Shown here: piece by piece, positions 26,519 to 37,226 of the stretch
How positions within the stretch are numbered: the first letter of the stretch is position 1
Layout: each line of letters begins with the position of its first letter
NCBI GenBank assembly: GCA_021234155.1
Contig: JAJEKV010000102.1
Location: 2,784,456 to 2,848,455 of the forward strand
Source of the DNA: Isoetes taiwanensis
Lineage: Eukaryota > Streptophyta > Lycopodiopsida > Isoetales > Isoetaceae
DNA length: 64,000 bases
Direction of reading: 5' to 3'
Notes under the pieces: model-generated
The model's database searches: none
What the model saw: the letters and a program-made list of their open reading frames with translations, nothing else
What the model was told of the DNA's origin: nothing
Position numbers and translations under genes: made by a program

Positions 26519-26540
26519 ATCCCCCTTATATAAGGGGGAT
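26519..26540. repeat. Perfect 22-bp palindrome
   Basis: CCCCCTTATATAAGGGGG (26521-26538), flanked by AT on both sides, is a perfect inverted repeat. The matching place in copy B (about 29723-29737) keeps a shorter CCCCTTATATAGGGG form. It contains a TATATAA core. Confidence 0.9.
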
Positions 26541-26654
26541 GATGAGTCTCTTTACACTTTCAAATGCATGTGGGATATTTGTGCAACTTGTCTTGAAATT
26601 CATTAGGCTTCTCCTTAACTATTTTTGAACTTTTAATTATTTGAATAAAGTATA

Positions 26655-26730
26655 GGTAAATTCTAATGGTAAGGATGCGATTTTGGGATCTTGAGTTTGT
26701 GATCTGATAATCAGGTTCGAATCTCCCATA
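26655..26730 (+). repeat. tRNA-like (SINE-type) promoter pair in copy A
   Basis: An A-box-like CTAATGGTAAGG is followed at 26713-26723 by GGTTCGAATCT, close to a tRNA B box. The counterpart in copy B is closer to consensus. This resembles the head of a tRNA-derived SINE or a tRNA relic, not a foldable tRNA gene. Confidence 0.5.
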
Positions 26731-28075
26731 CAACATAACAACTTTTTGAAAGATTGTATATAATTTTAAAAGGCTTTTGCATGAGCACACACGGAACAAG
26801 CTGGGCCCATGAACATACGGAACGTTACAAGACATTCTATTTTTACTTCTTTTGCAAAGGATTTCAAAAACTTATTTTTTAGGCCAGAATTGGATTGCTT
26901 CGAGTATCCTAGAACGTTACCAAACATTCTATTTGAGCATTTGGAACAGTACGAAACATTCTAAGTTTGGTGCTTTTAAGTTTCAACACTATTTCTAGTG
27001 AGGGTGCTTGACCATGAGCATCGGGACATTCACAGAACATTTTTATTTTTTAGTGTTTGCAATGTTCCAAAAACTTATTTTAGACCCCAAGGTGCTTGCC
27101 TATAACATCTTGAACATTCTAGAACATTCTGGCAGATGTTTTGCAAAGTTTCAGAAACTTTCTATTTTTAGACGTGAAATTACTTTCTATTTTTAAGACT
27201 AAGCTAGCTTGCACAAGTGGAACATTCTGAACATTCTATTTTGAGTGTTTGCAAAATTTCAAAACTTGCTATTTTTAGACTAGATGCTCACCCAAGTGCA
27301 TTTGGAATATTCTAGAACATTCGTTTGTGGGGTATTTGCAATCTTTCAAAAACTTACTATTTTAAACCCAGGTTGTTTAGCTATGAGCATAATGGATCAT
27401 TCGGAACATTTAAGTTTGACATTGCAAGAGTTTCAAAACTTACTACTTTTAGTGAGGTTAGAAAACTTTCTATGTTGAGCTCACAGGTACTATTGTTACA
27501 ATTTGGTCTTTACCGTGAGCATGCGGAACATTCTAGAACATTCTATTTTTGGAGCATTTTCAAAGTTTCAAAACACACTTTCTATTTTTGGTGACGATAC
27601 TTTCTATTAAGACATACGGAACCTTCTAGAACATTCTATTTTGAGCATTTGTAGCTTCAAAAAACTTTCTGTTACAGCATGAGGTGCTTACTGTGGTATA
27701 TTGAACATTCTATTTTTTGAACATTTATTTTGAGTGTTTGCCAAGTTACTAAAACTTCTGAGTTGGGCGACTTGCGGGGAGCATACGGAACGTGCCTTCT
27801 AGAACATTCCTATTACGAGTTTTAAACCCCAGAACTTTTAGAAAGCTTTCTACTTTTAGACTATGGTACTTTCTGTTTTTAGACTGAAGTCCTTACCCAT
27901 ATCTGGAACATTCCAGAACATTCTATTTTGAGCATTTGTAAAGTTTCAAAAAACTTTCTATTTCTAGACATTCTAGAAGATTCTACCACATTCTAGAAGA
28001 TCCTAGAACATTCTAGAAGATTCTAGACCCATCCAGAACACTCTAGAACATCCTAGAGCATTCTTAAATTATCTT

Positions 28076-28612
28076 GCCCTCGCCCTTAACTATATGTGAA
28101 CTTCCTTTTTTTTAAGAAATCAATGCTTGGTGTTGTGTTAAGGATGGGGGGTTTGGGATGCAAGGACCAGGTTTGAGTCCCCTCCACGACCAAGAAATTT
28201 TAAGGTGGGTGGGGGAGGTACGGATGGCTGAGATCGCACCACGTGGCGCATCCTCCACCGTTGATACGGGCGGAATTTCTGGTAAACCTTTGTTGAATGA
28301 TGAGAAGCCCTAAACTGAGAGAAAAAGGCCCTAAATTTGACGGGTGCAATAAAATAGGAAACTCGAGAACGGCCCAGATCTAGACGAATTGTTTTCACGG
28401 CTTTGATCTGAGGAAACTGCCAAATTTCGAGGGGGTCTTTTTTTATGGTTGTGATGTGCGCTGGTGGGAATATTCTAAGATTTTTTGGAAGTCCCATTTT
28501 CTCTTTAGCTTTCGAGTGTTATCAACCACGGTCATGTTTGCACTAGCGTAAAATCAGAAATCTCTGTGTTCTTCCTTCGCTATTGCTTTAACATGACAAC
28601 CTCGCAACACAC
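28076..28612. other. Spacer between the two block copies, with another tRNA-like head
   Basis: This unique stretch separates copies A and B. At 28126-28180 a TGTTGTGTTAAGG A-box-like sequence and GGTTTGAGTCC B-box-like sequence are spaced as in tRNA-derived SINEs. A minus-strand open frame covers 28138-28497, but I see no domain in it. Confidence 0.45.
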
Positions 28613-31206
28613 TCCTCCTCCGTCTCTCTATTTCTTATTTGTGTTTTCTATCCTTATGCCGGGCAGTTTTATCCAATCGTGGTTTCGACGCTGCCTTCTC
28701 CGTATATCTCTGCTGGTAAGCACTCGTTGTCTTCTAATTTGGGACCTTTCTCCGCCACGCGGCGCTAGCCCCGCTTGTCGCCTCCTCTAATGTCTCCTCT
28801 CTCTGTCTACATGGCATTATTCTATTTTGTTGCTTACGACCACACTGGTATATAGAAACATGAGTACATAAGTTCCTTTAAAGCATTCTAGACATCTAAA
28901 AGCACCTAAAATACCCAATTACATGTGCTTCCAGTATTTTTAGAAGTTTTTTTGCTAAGGTATTTACATATGAGCATCTACAACATTCTATTTTGGCTCC
29001 TCACAATATCTCAAAAGCTTTCTATTTTTACATTCAAATGGTTACAGACAAATTCTTAAAAAACTTTCTATTTTTAGGCTGGCTGCTACAACATTCTGGT
29101 CTATTTTCACCGTCTGTAAAGTTTCAAAAGAACTTTCTATCTTCGGACTGGCCATGTATATATCTAGAGTATTCTAGAACATTTTAGGATATTGCATTTC
29201 GGCAGAACTATCTAGAACATTATATTTCGACTTCTTTGTAATGTTTCAAAAGAACTTTCTATTCTTAAACTGGCATGCTTACTCATCATCATTTGAGATA
29301 GTCTAGAATATCTATGTTGGTTGTTTGCAAATCTTAAAAGTACTTGCACACATTTCACAATATTCTATTATGTACTTATTCCAAAACATTCAGATCAGTA
29401 TATCTACAACAACCTAGAACATTTTAGAATATTACATTTTAAATTTTTGCAAAGTTCTAAAAAAGTTCCTATTTTTAGGTTGACGTGCTCGTCCATAAGC
29501 ATTTAGAACATTCTACAAAATTATACTTAGATTTCTTTACAAATTTTTGAAAAAACTTTTTACTTTTACGTTGAGGTACTTACCTATGGCATCTAGAGGT
29601 CTTAACACTGGCATTGAACTAAAATGTACATTTTCCTACCCAAAGCTCCTTTATATACTGAAAAAGAAGTCTCTTTTTCACATAAATGCATGTGGGATAT
29701 TTGTGCATACCCTAAATGCAAGTCCCCTTATATAGGGGAAAAGGAGTCTCTTTTCTGCACAAATACATGTGGGATATTTGTGCAACATCTTAAAATTCAT
29801 TAGGTTTCTCCTTAACTATTTTTTAAACTATCAATTATTTGAATAAAATATAGGTTGGTCTAATGGTAAGGATGCAGTTTTGTGATGCAATAATCAAGGT
29901 TCGAATCCTCCCATACAACATAACAACTTTTCAAAAGGTTTATAATTTTAAAAGGCTTTTTGCATGAGCACCTGGAACATCTGGGCCCATGAACATCTGG
30001 AACATTCTAGAACATTCTATTTTTACTTCTTGCAAAGTTTCAAAACAACTTTCTATTTTTAGACCGAGGTGGTTAGCCTGAGTATTCAGAACATTCCAAA
30101 ACATTCTATTTGAGCATTTGGAACATTCTGAAACATTCTAGTTTGAGTGCTTTTAAAGTTTCAAAAAACTTGCTATTTCTAGACTGAGGTGCTTGTCCAT
30201 GAGCATCTGGGACATTCTAGAACATTTTATTTTTAGTGTTTGCAATGTTCCAAAAAACTTTCTATTTTTAGACTAAGGTGCTTGCCTATAAACATCTTGA
30301 ACATTCTAGAACATTCTATTTTGAATGTTTGCAAAGTTTCAGGAAACTTTCTATTTTTAGACCGAGGTACTTTCTATTTTTAGACTAAGCCGCTTGCTCG
30401 TGGAACATTCTAGAACATTCTACTCTGAGTGTTTGCAAAATTTCAAAAAACTTGCTATTTTTAGACTAAGATGCTCACCCAAGCGCATTTGGAATATTCT
30501 AGAACATTCGTTTGTGAGTATTTGCAATCTTTCAAAAAACTTGCTATTTTTAGATCGAGTTGTTTAGCTATGAGCATATATGGATCATTCCAGAACATTC
30601 TAGTTTGAGCATTTGCAAAGTTTCAAAAAACTTACTACTTTTAGACTGAGGTTAGAAAACTTTCTATGTTTAGGCTACCGTACTATTTATTTTTAAATTG
30701 AGGTGTTTACCCATGAGCATTTGGAACATTCTAGAACATTCTATTTTGAGCATTTGCAAAGTTTTAAAAAACTTTCTACTTTTAGACTGACGTACTTTCT
30801 ATTAGGAGCATCTGGAACCTTCTAGAACATTCTATTTTGAGCATTTGTAAAGCTTCAAAAAACTTTCTATTTTTAGCATGAGGTGCTTACCTATGAGCAT
30901 CTTGAACGTTCTATTTTTTGAACATTTTATTTTGAGTGTTTGTAAAGTTCCGCAGAACTTTCTATTTTCTGGTTGAGGCACTTGCACAGGAGATCTGGAA
31001 CATTGTAGAACATTCTATTTTGAGTTTTCTCAAACTTTTAAAAAACTTTCTATTTTTAGACTATGGTACTTTCTATTTTTAGACTGAAGTCTTTACCCAT
31101 ATCTGGAACATTCTAGAACATTCTATTTTTGAGCATTTATAAAGTTTCAAAAAACTTTCTATTTTTAGACATTCTAGAAGATCCTAGAACATTCTAGAAG
31201 TTTCTA
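28613..31206. repeat. Block copy B: Helitron edge plus heat-shock-element minisatellite
   Basis: The second and better preserved copy. The Helitron-derived edge (28613-28815) leads into units with a period of about 89 bp, measured for example from CATCTGG at 30204 to CATCTTG at 30293. Exact GAAnnTTCnnGAAnnTTC 18-mers begin at 30000, 30299, 30403, 30492, 30724, 30815 and 31106, with near-matches at about 30210, 30583 and 30989. Between them the unit keeps TTTGCAAAGTTTCAAAAAAC and AACTTTCTATTTTTAGACTG. It ends in short TTCTAGAAG repeats near 31206. Confidence 0.88.
29851..29920 (+). repeat. tRNA-like (SINE-type) promoter pair in copy B
   Basis: TAGGTTGGTCTAATGGTAAG (29851-29870) resembles a tRNA A box, and GGTTCGAATCC (29898-29908) is a standard B box. 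Spacing is tRNA-like, but no cloverleaf was verified. It may supply RNA polymerase III promoter elements inside the repeated block. Confidence 0.55.
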
Positions 31207-34200
31207 ACAGATTAAATGGCATGGATATATATTGAGAAACGTTACCTTTAAGGGAAGGGAAATATTGCAATGGACACTCTTTTAGTTTGTGAAAGGCCTC
31301 AGTGCTAAGCTTAACTTTCCTGTCTTGTTTATTTTATATCTATTGTTTAAATTTGGTTTTCCTGGCGAGTGGGAAACTTTTTAGAATTTTTTTTCAGGTT
31401 GATTTTCCAAGGTTTTAAAGGTTTTTTCTATCGGGAAAGTTTCCCGATATCCCAAAAATCGGGAAAGAGTCATTGCTAAGATTTCTGGTTTTGGGTTTTC
31501 ATGGATATGACTCGCATGGTGAGACGCGTGTAGAAGACTGAAATAGGAGTTTGTGTTCTGACCATCTCTGTGCCATTCCGGTTGGATTTTTTTAGACCCA
31601 TCTCATCTCGGAGCAGACGTCTTCTGTGCATTCCGGATTTCTTCGTGAGGGGGAGGTGTGTTTGGAAGGTAGGTTTCTTTCTGGAAGAGCACACCAGCAT
31701 GTTGTTTCATCCATCTGGTTGAGCTTGGTGCAGGTAGAACCTTAATACCTCTCTTTAGGTCTTCAGAGCATCGCCATTACAACTCCGTCTGAGATGATTT
31801 TGCCTGGCAGCGAGGATCATAACGAGGTATTTTCCTCCCTTTTCGTAATTTTTTGTTTCGTGTATAAGAGAGATGGTTGAAGCAAATCCGAAATCTCTCA
31901 AGCAGTCGTAGGATTTTGTTTTTTTGTTGAGGCAAATCGGTCCACTTGGTTGAAAGGGTTTAGACTTGGAAAGTATCAGAGAAGGAAAATATCAAGGTAC
32001 AATACTTTCCTGAAAGCTGAGATTTTAGGATTTTCTGCCCCTCTCTATGTTTTCTTTTGATGCAGGCACTTGCAACATCTCTCAATCAGATTTAGGGCCA
32101 GACAATTCGCAGGTGCAGGGCCTCTCTGTAAGCGTTGCGTCATGCTTTCCCATATTATTTTGATTGCTTTGCTTTGATGCCCATGATTAATTTCACTGGC
32201 CAGGACTTAGAGACTCTATTATACATTATAACAGTTTTTAACGTGATTTTGAGGAGGCACCTCCTCAAATCTGCTTGCAAAGGCTTACCCAAGGATGAGA
32301 GTGTCACCACATATTTCTGTTAGCCCTGGGAACCACTTATTTAAGGATCTGCAAACATCATTATTTCGGTGATGTGGAATTTATTAGGTTACTCTCAAAC
32401 CAGGAGCTACCTCTACCATCGTCTTTGCAAAGCTCTGAAATCCCTTTTGTTGTGTGCAGGATTCTGTGTAGGATTAGCCATCTAAATATATGGATGGTTT
32501 GGAGCAGATCGTAAATGTAAGCATTCAATAGATGCATCTCGAGGTCGCAACAAACTCTTCGTAGCAACTGCAATGATCACAACTGTACATTAAGGTAACT
32601 CTTGAAGCAATCCCTTTGTTGTTTGTCACTATATTCCCTTTGCATTATGTCATTACAATATAGATCTTATTTTTTATTTTGAAAAAACATTTAAAGTCAT
32701 TTCGTATTTGAATCTAGGGTTGCTACAACTCCTCTAATAATGGTATGCTAAATGATAAGTGAAAGAAGCTAATTTTGTGCCTTCATAGTTGCGTTGAAAT
32801 TTAGAGTTCTACTAACGCTTTACTATTTGTTTTATGGTCAGCATCTAGAGGGCTATAGCTAGAGTCTTGATATGCGAGCTTGATCATTCAGCAAAGCAAG
32901 GCAGCGAGGTAAAGTTAAACTTTTATAGTTAAAGCGATTTTTTAGAGCTACAACCGGGTGATATTGGCTTGATGCGTTATTTGTCCATATGTCTTCTCTC
33001 CAGGTTAAGGAAGTTGCCTATGTTTGTCATCTTTTAAACGCTTAATGCTCTTACATGTTTAATGCTGAAACATGTCATGTATTTCCAACAGTATTTTTGA
33101 GCCCTTAGTTATTTGTTCTCAGATTTTTTATCTGTAGAGCATTCACATCCCACTAACACTGCTTTCCTCCCACCAACATTGGAACCCGATCCTCAAAGTG
33201 AGGATGGGTTTGGTATTTGCAATGCTATGATTGGCCCAGTTCTGGCAATTTCACAACAGGTAAATCATGCTTTCTCATTTTGCTGCTAATAGATACGTTA
33301 TTGACATGCGGACAATTCGTGGATATGGACAATGAATATGGATTGGATGTATTCATCAGCATGCTTTCCCATTTATAACATCTCCACAATAGGTAATATC
33401 ATGCACCTCACTTATTTCATCCAATATAAGTTATGTATTTGATTACACTAGAATTGGGGGTTTATGTTTGATCATGTCGATTTGATTTAAGATTACTACA
33501 CAATATGTTGCAGGCATTAGAGCAAATAGATGGTGGAAAAAATAGACCAAATAGATGGCGAGAAGTTGGATAGCGAAACTGCAATGCTGGAATTGAACTA
33601 GATGTTGAGAACTAATGAATTTTTTTGCGTAGCACTAACATTCCAGCCCTTTGTTTTGCCATATCTTTTGTTTATCTGATCAGACTTCATTGTTTCATAC
33701 TCAAAGATCTGAAGGACAGTACAAATGCATAGGAGAATATTTCTTGCTGAACCCGAGTATTTTTATACTGTCAAATCTTTATGGAGAAAGGAAAAGATGA
33801 ATATGCAATATGGAACAGGTTATTCAGGGCCTTCGTCAAGACTCTATGGTCCATTTAAACATCTGCATGCAAAACGTTGCATTGTCATGACATTGTTTCT
33901 CTAAGAGTTGTACTCTTAGCCGTACTCTTTAGCAGAAGCATTACTCTGATATCATAAAACAGCGCAACTCTATAGCCAACCCAGACAACAATTGATGCCT
34001 GAATTGTGCAATCCTATCTATACCTTAAGCATGAGATCCTAGATAAAGAAAAATAGAGGGCATGTGAATACATGTAAATAACAGTCTGGAAGGCGAAAAA
34101 TTCAATCGGTCTTAAAAGTAAGGCATGTCACCTTAAGAAGGGCTATAATATGCCGATTAGTTGAGCTTTCTGTACGGAATGTTTTTGGTTGGTTTTGGTT

Positions 34201-35480
34201 TTTGCCACTTTGGCACTGACATTTTTGGTAGGATAATTGTCTTATGTTATTTGTAATAAGACGAAAAATACAGTTACATGAATGAAGTTTGTGTTTTTAT
34301 AACCACATCTGACTTGCAAATACATTAGGTAATCCATAATAGGTAACCCATAATAGACATGCAATGACACCTGACAAAGTTGATAACAATGTTCACTAAT
34401 GATTAACAAAAACATGGCAACTTTGTTTTGGCAACAAGAGCATTCTTATCACAAAAACAATAGGTTGAAGATTAAACATGGCAATGTTTTGGCAACAAGA
34501 ATGCTTATTCAATTCCTTAAGCCTAATAAGGAAAGTATTGATAGTTATAGCATTTTAATTATAGCAAAGACAACATAACTGTTTATGGAACTATGAAAGA
34601 ATGGCAGGCATACAATTTGGTTGAGTTATTTGTCAATATGCTAGCATGTGGTCTAGAGTTATGGAGGTAAATCACTAGCACTTGCATTTTGTTCTGAGCG
34701 ATGCAATCTAAATCTCAACATTTCGTTCTTCTGGTTTCTTTGTATATATGTGAATCATACTTATTATGTGCGGCACATGGCCTTAGACATCAAGGATGTA
34801 GTTTTCACATTTCCGAGCACACCTTTGAGAGATCCACAACTAAAATAACTTTGGCATGCATTCCATAAAAGTTATAATGGGTAATAGCTTTCAATAAGCA
34901 GCCTTACATTAAATGCCTATGTCAGCATATGCCCATATTTATGCGGCGGCAATGCCAGACACAATTGTAATCATACTTATGTGTGACAATATGTGACAAT
35001 AACGTGCATTTCGTACCTTGGCTAAGATGTTATATGTCGAAGAAGTGAAGATATCATGGGAGCATCCAATAAAGTACAATATTAGGCCTTTTGCTGATGT
35101 GTTAGAGTTCCATTATGAGCTAAAGCATGCTAATGAACCATGATAAAATTTTGTGTTTTGCATTTCTCTATCTATTTTTTGTTGGTGTATTTAACTCCCT
35201 CTAAGAGTGATATTTTGAGCATAAATTTTGGATTTGTCTTTTCAAATTTTCGTCTTTAGAAGTAGATTTAACTGCCCCCAATTTCCGCATTGTTTTTCTT
35301 ATTAAAATTGATAAATGTAAAGTCAATACATTGACGAATCTGTCACTAGACAATTTCAATAACAAAAATAATTACGAAAAAATAATATCCATTCTTGCCA
35401 ATATCAACGTGCATTGTTGTCGAAGTTGCACATTGTTGTCGAAGTTGCATATATGGACATTAAAAAACACATGTTATGAC
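31207..35480. other. Region left of the Helitron ends, with possible small exons
   Basis: Mostly AT-rich DNA. An imperfect inverted repeat around TCGGGAAAGTTTCCCGAT lies near 31433. From about 31780 to 33600 several exon-like pieces end in good donors (entry at 31785-33585). From 33600 to 35480 I see no gene. Confidence 0.35.
31785..33585 (+). other. Possible spliced transcription unit, unknown product
   Basis: Candidate exon pieces include MILPGSEDHNE followed by a GTATTT donor near 31830. A better one at about 33136-33259 reads EHSHPTNTAFLPPTLEPDPQ and then SEDGFGICNAMIGPVLAISQ, and ends in a GTAAAT donor. A final piece from about 33514 reads ALEQIDGGKNRPNRWREVG after a TTGCAG acceptor and then stops. 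Phases do not all agree and no family is recognised. It could be a small gene, a noncoding RNA, or exons carried by a Helitron. Confidence 0.25.
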
Positions 35481-35484
35481 ATTA

Positions 35485-35514
35485 GCCCGGCAACGCCGGG
35501 CACACGTTTACTAT
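35485..35514 (+). mobile_element. Helitron-type 3' hairpin, first copy (degenerate end)
   Basis: GCCCGGCAACGCCGGGC (35485-35501) forms a 7-bp stem with an AAC loop. It is followed by ACACGTTTACTAT, which aligns with the intact end of the second copy but has CTAT where CTRR is expected. The hairpin is exact; calling it a mutated Helitron terminus is inference. Confidence 0.65.
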
Positions 35515-35642
35515 ATTTATAAAATAGGAACCCAGAGGACACTTAGAGGAAGAAATAAGTAATTATCCAAATGCAACAAGAGGCAATATCATCTACAAAT
35601 GCAAGAAATTAAGTTTAATTTTTACAATAGAACTGTATTTAT

Positions 35643-35672
35643 GCCCGGCAACGCCGGGCATCCGTTACTAGT
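35643..35672 (+). mobile_element. Helitron-type 3' terminus, second copy (canonical)
   Basis: The same GCCCGGCAACGCCGGGC hairpin (35643-35659) is followed 8 bases later by CTAG (35668-35671) and then T. A short GC-rich hairpin just before CTRR at an A/T insertion site is the classic Helitron 3' end. The element would extend to the left; its TC-type 5' end was not identified. Confidence 0.8.
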
Positions 35673-36890
35673 TTCTATTGTATCAGAATTATAGATGTAA
35701 TACTATGTTTCAAGTCTTGAATATAATGTTCTATAAAAAAGTAAGCATCTACATAGTGGTTTAACATGTTTCTATCTGCAACCTCTATGAATCATTTTTA
35801 AATTGCAAGTGTTTTCACATGATCATTATGCAAAGGGAACGACAAAACTATTTTCAAATTTTAAAAATTCCAATGCTGGTCATTCCGCTTCCGATTTTTT
35901 CCCGTTCCCGTTCCGGTCTCGTTTCAGGTAACTATGCCTCCAAGGTCTTTGCGCTACCTGCTACCACCACTCTAGAAAATAATCTATTGTTGTCCTAGTT
36001 GGTCTTGCAAAATGAAAAACTGGAGAAGCTCAAAAAGGACTCTTCGGCTATCTGTAGAAGGAACCCTAGACTACTGCTTTAATGCCTTGCATGTGAAACA
36101 CTACCAAAGTAAAATATATATAATATAATATGTTAAAACAGAATTCATAGGTGCCATAAAAAATGTTAAAAACGTATGCGCACTCTACATGTAGGGTATG
36201 GTCGCCTTCCTTCCTTCCTTCCTTCCTTCTTCGCGCATGGAACCGTCATCGCTCACCCCCCTCTAGATGAGTGTCTACTGCTATTTTCCCTTTAGCCGCC
36301 CACCACCCATCCTCTGTTTCATCACCATCCTTGGCGCTTAAGCTCCAAAAAGAACCCTCGAGGGTTAGCATCAAATCTTCACCGCAAAGACGTGTTACAT
36401 GAGTTAGCTTTTGCCCTGGGGCTTATGTTTATACTTGCATCAGTTGATTGGCCTGGCTTCGTGTGAGTATAAACAGCCTTTCCAAGTCGTGGCTCATCGT
36501 CGGGAGGGAAGGGCTTTATAAGGGAAGTTGCCAACCTAAGCAGGCCTAACACAGCCCAAATTTAACCGTAACCCAATCGCCCACCCGTTTAGTTCCGTCC
36601 TTAACACTGCTCCGGGCCAAAGAAGGTTTTCGCGAACCTTGGGGCAAGTTCGCGTGTTCCAAAGCAGTTTTCGCAAGCTTGGAGCCCAAAGATTCCAATT
36701 AGTCCTAACTCGCAACAAGAAAAGATCCGGCCAAATTTTTTGGCTCCGAGTTTGATCCATTAAGGTTAGTCAACACAGATTACACGGTCATGGATTGCTT
36801 TTACATGCTTTAGTCACATGCCTTTGAACGCTTTTCCACCCCTTGGCTTTGGTTTTCCCTTTGTTTTGTGTTTGCCCGAGTTTGATTCAT
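35673..36890. other. Unassigned spacer with a TTCC microsatellite
   Basis: A CCTT/TTCC repeat lies at about 36207-36230, possibly the tail of an older LINE, but no coding remnant joins it. No gene is supported. Confidence 0.4.
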
Positions 36891-37226
36891 AGTTTTGGTT
36901 CATAGAGTTTGTGATTTAGTCGTCTCTAGTTGCTTTGCCTTTGCTTTGGCTTTCACCCGCCTTGTGCCCTCCCTTATAGTCTCAAAGATGACCCGCCGGA
37001 TAAAGCGCCTTCGGCTAGGGACCCGCAAATCAAACAACCTCATCCCGCTCCTAAGTCCGCCTCGCGTAATCCTATGATTCCACCATTGCGCCCCCTATCT
37101 TCAGCCCTTTTTTTTGGGCCTCAAGATCCCTCCTCGCACACCTAGATGCACATCTCTACTGGCTCCCTCACGATCTTCGGTCGCAGTACCGCTAGATCGA
37201 TGCTCGCCAAAGGTTTGTTCCCCGAA
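36890..37226 (+). pseudogene. Possible LINE 5' part interrupted by the gypsy element
   Basis: A proline- and charge-rich open stretch includes DDPPDKAPSARDPQIKQPHP and runs up to the start of the 5' LTR. A LINE 3' region begins directly after the 3' LTR at 50297 on the same strand. Together they suggest one LINE split by the gypsy insertion, with internal loss. No diagnostic LINE motif is visible on this side, so this is inference. Confidence 0.3.

Larger units (their letters stand above)
25371..28075. repeat. Block copy A: Helitron edge plus heat-shock-element minisatellite
   Basis: This block is repeated in the same order at 28613-31206. After the Helitron-derived edge it consists of diverged units of about 89 bp built from AACTTTCTATTTTTAGAC, a spacer with GTGCTTNCC, GAGCAT, and GGAACATTCTAGAACATTC. 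Exact 18-mers of the pattern GAAnnTTCnnGAAnnTTC occur at 27112, 27305, 27526, 27619 and 27906. Copy A has many more small deletions than copy B. From about 27968 the unit collapses into short TTCTAGAAGATTCTA-type repeats. Confidence 0.85.

Noticed and set aside
29898-29908. A genuine tRNA gene
   Set aside because: The B box is good, but I could not form the acceptor and anticodon stems, and the two copies differ at key places, so a SINE-type relic is more likely.
25620-31206. A CRISPR array or centromeric satellite
   Set aside because: Repeats are diverged 89-bp units without unique spacers of fixed size, and the block is only two copies long next to a Helitron, unlike a CRISPR array or a megabase centromere array.
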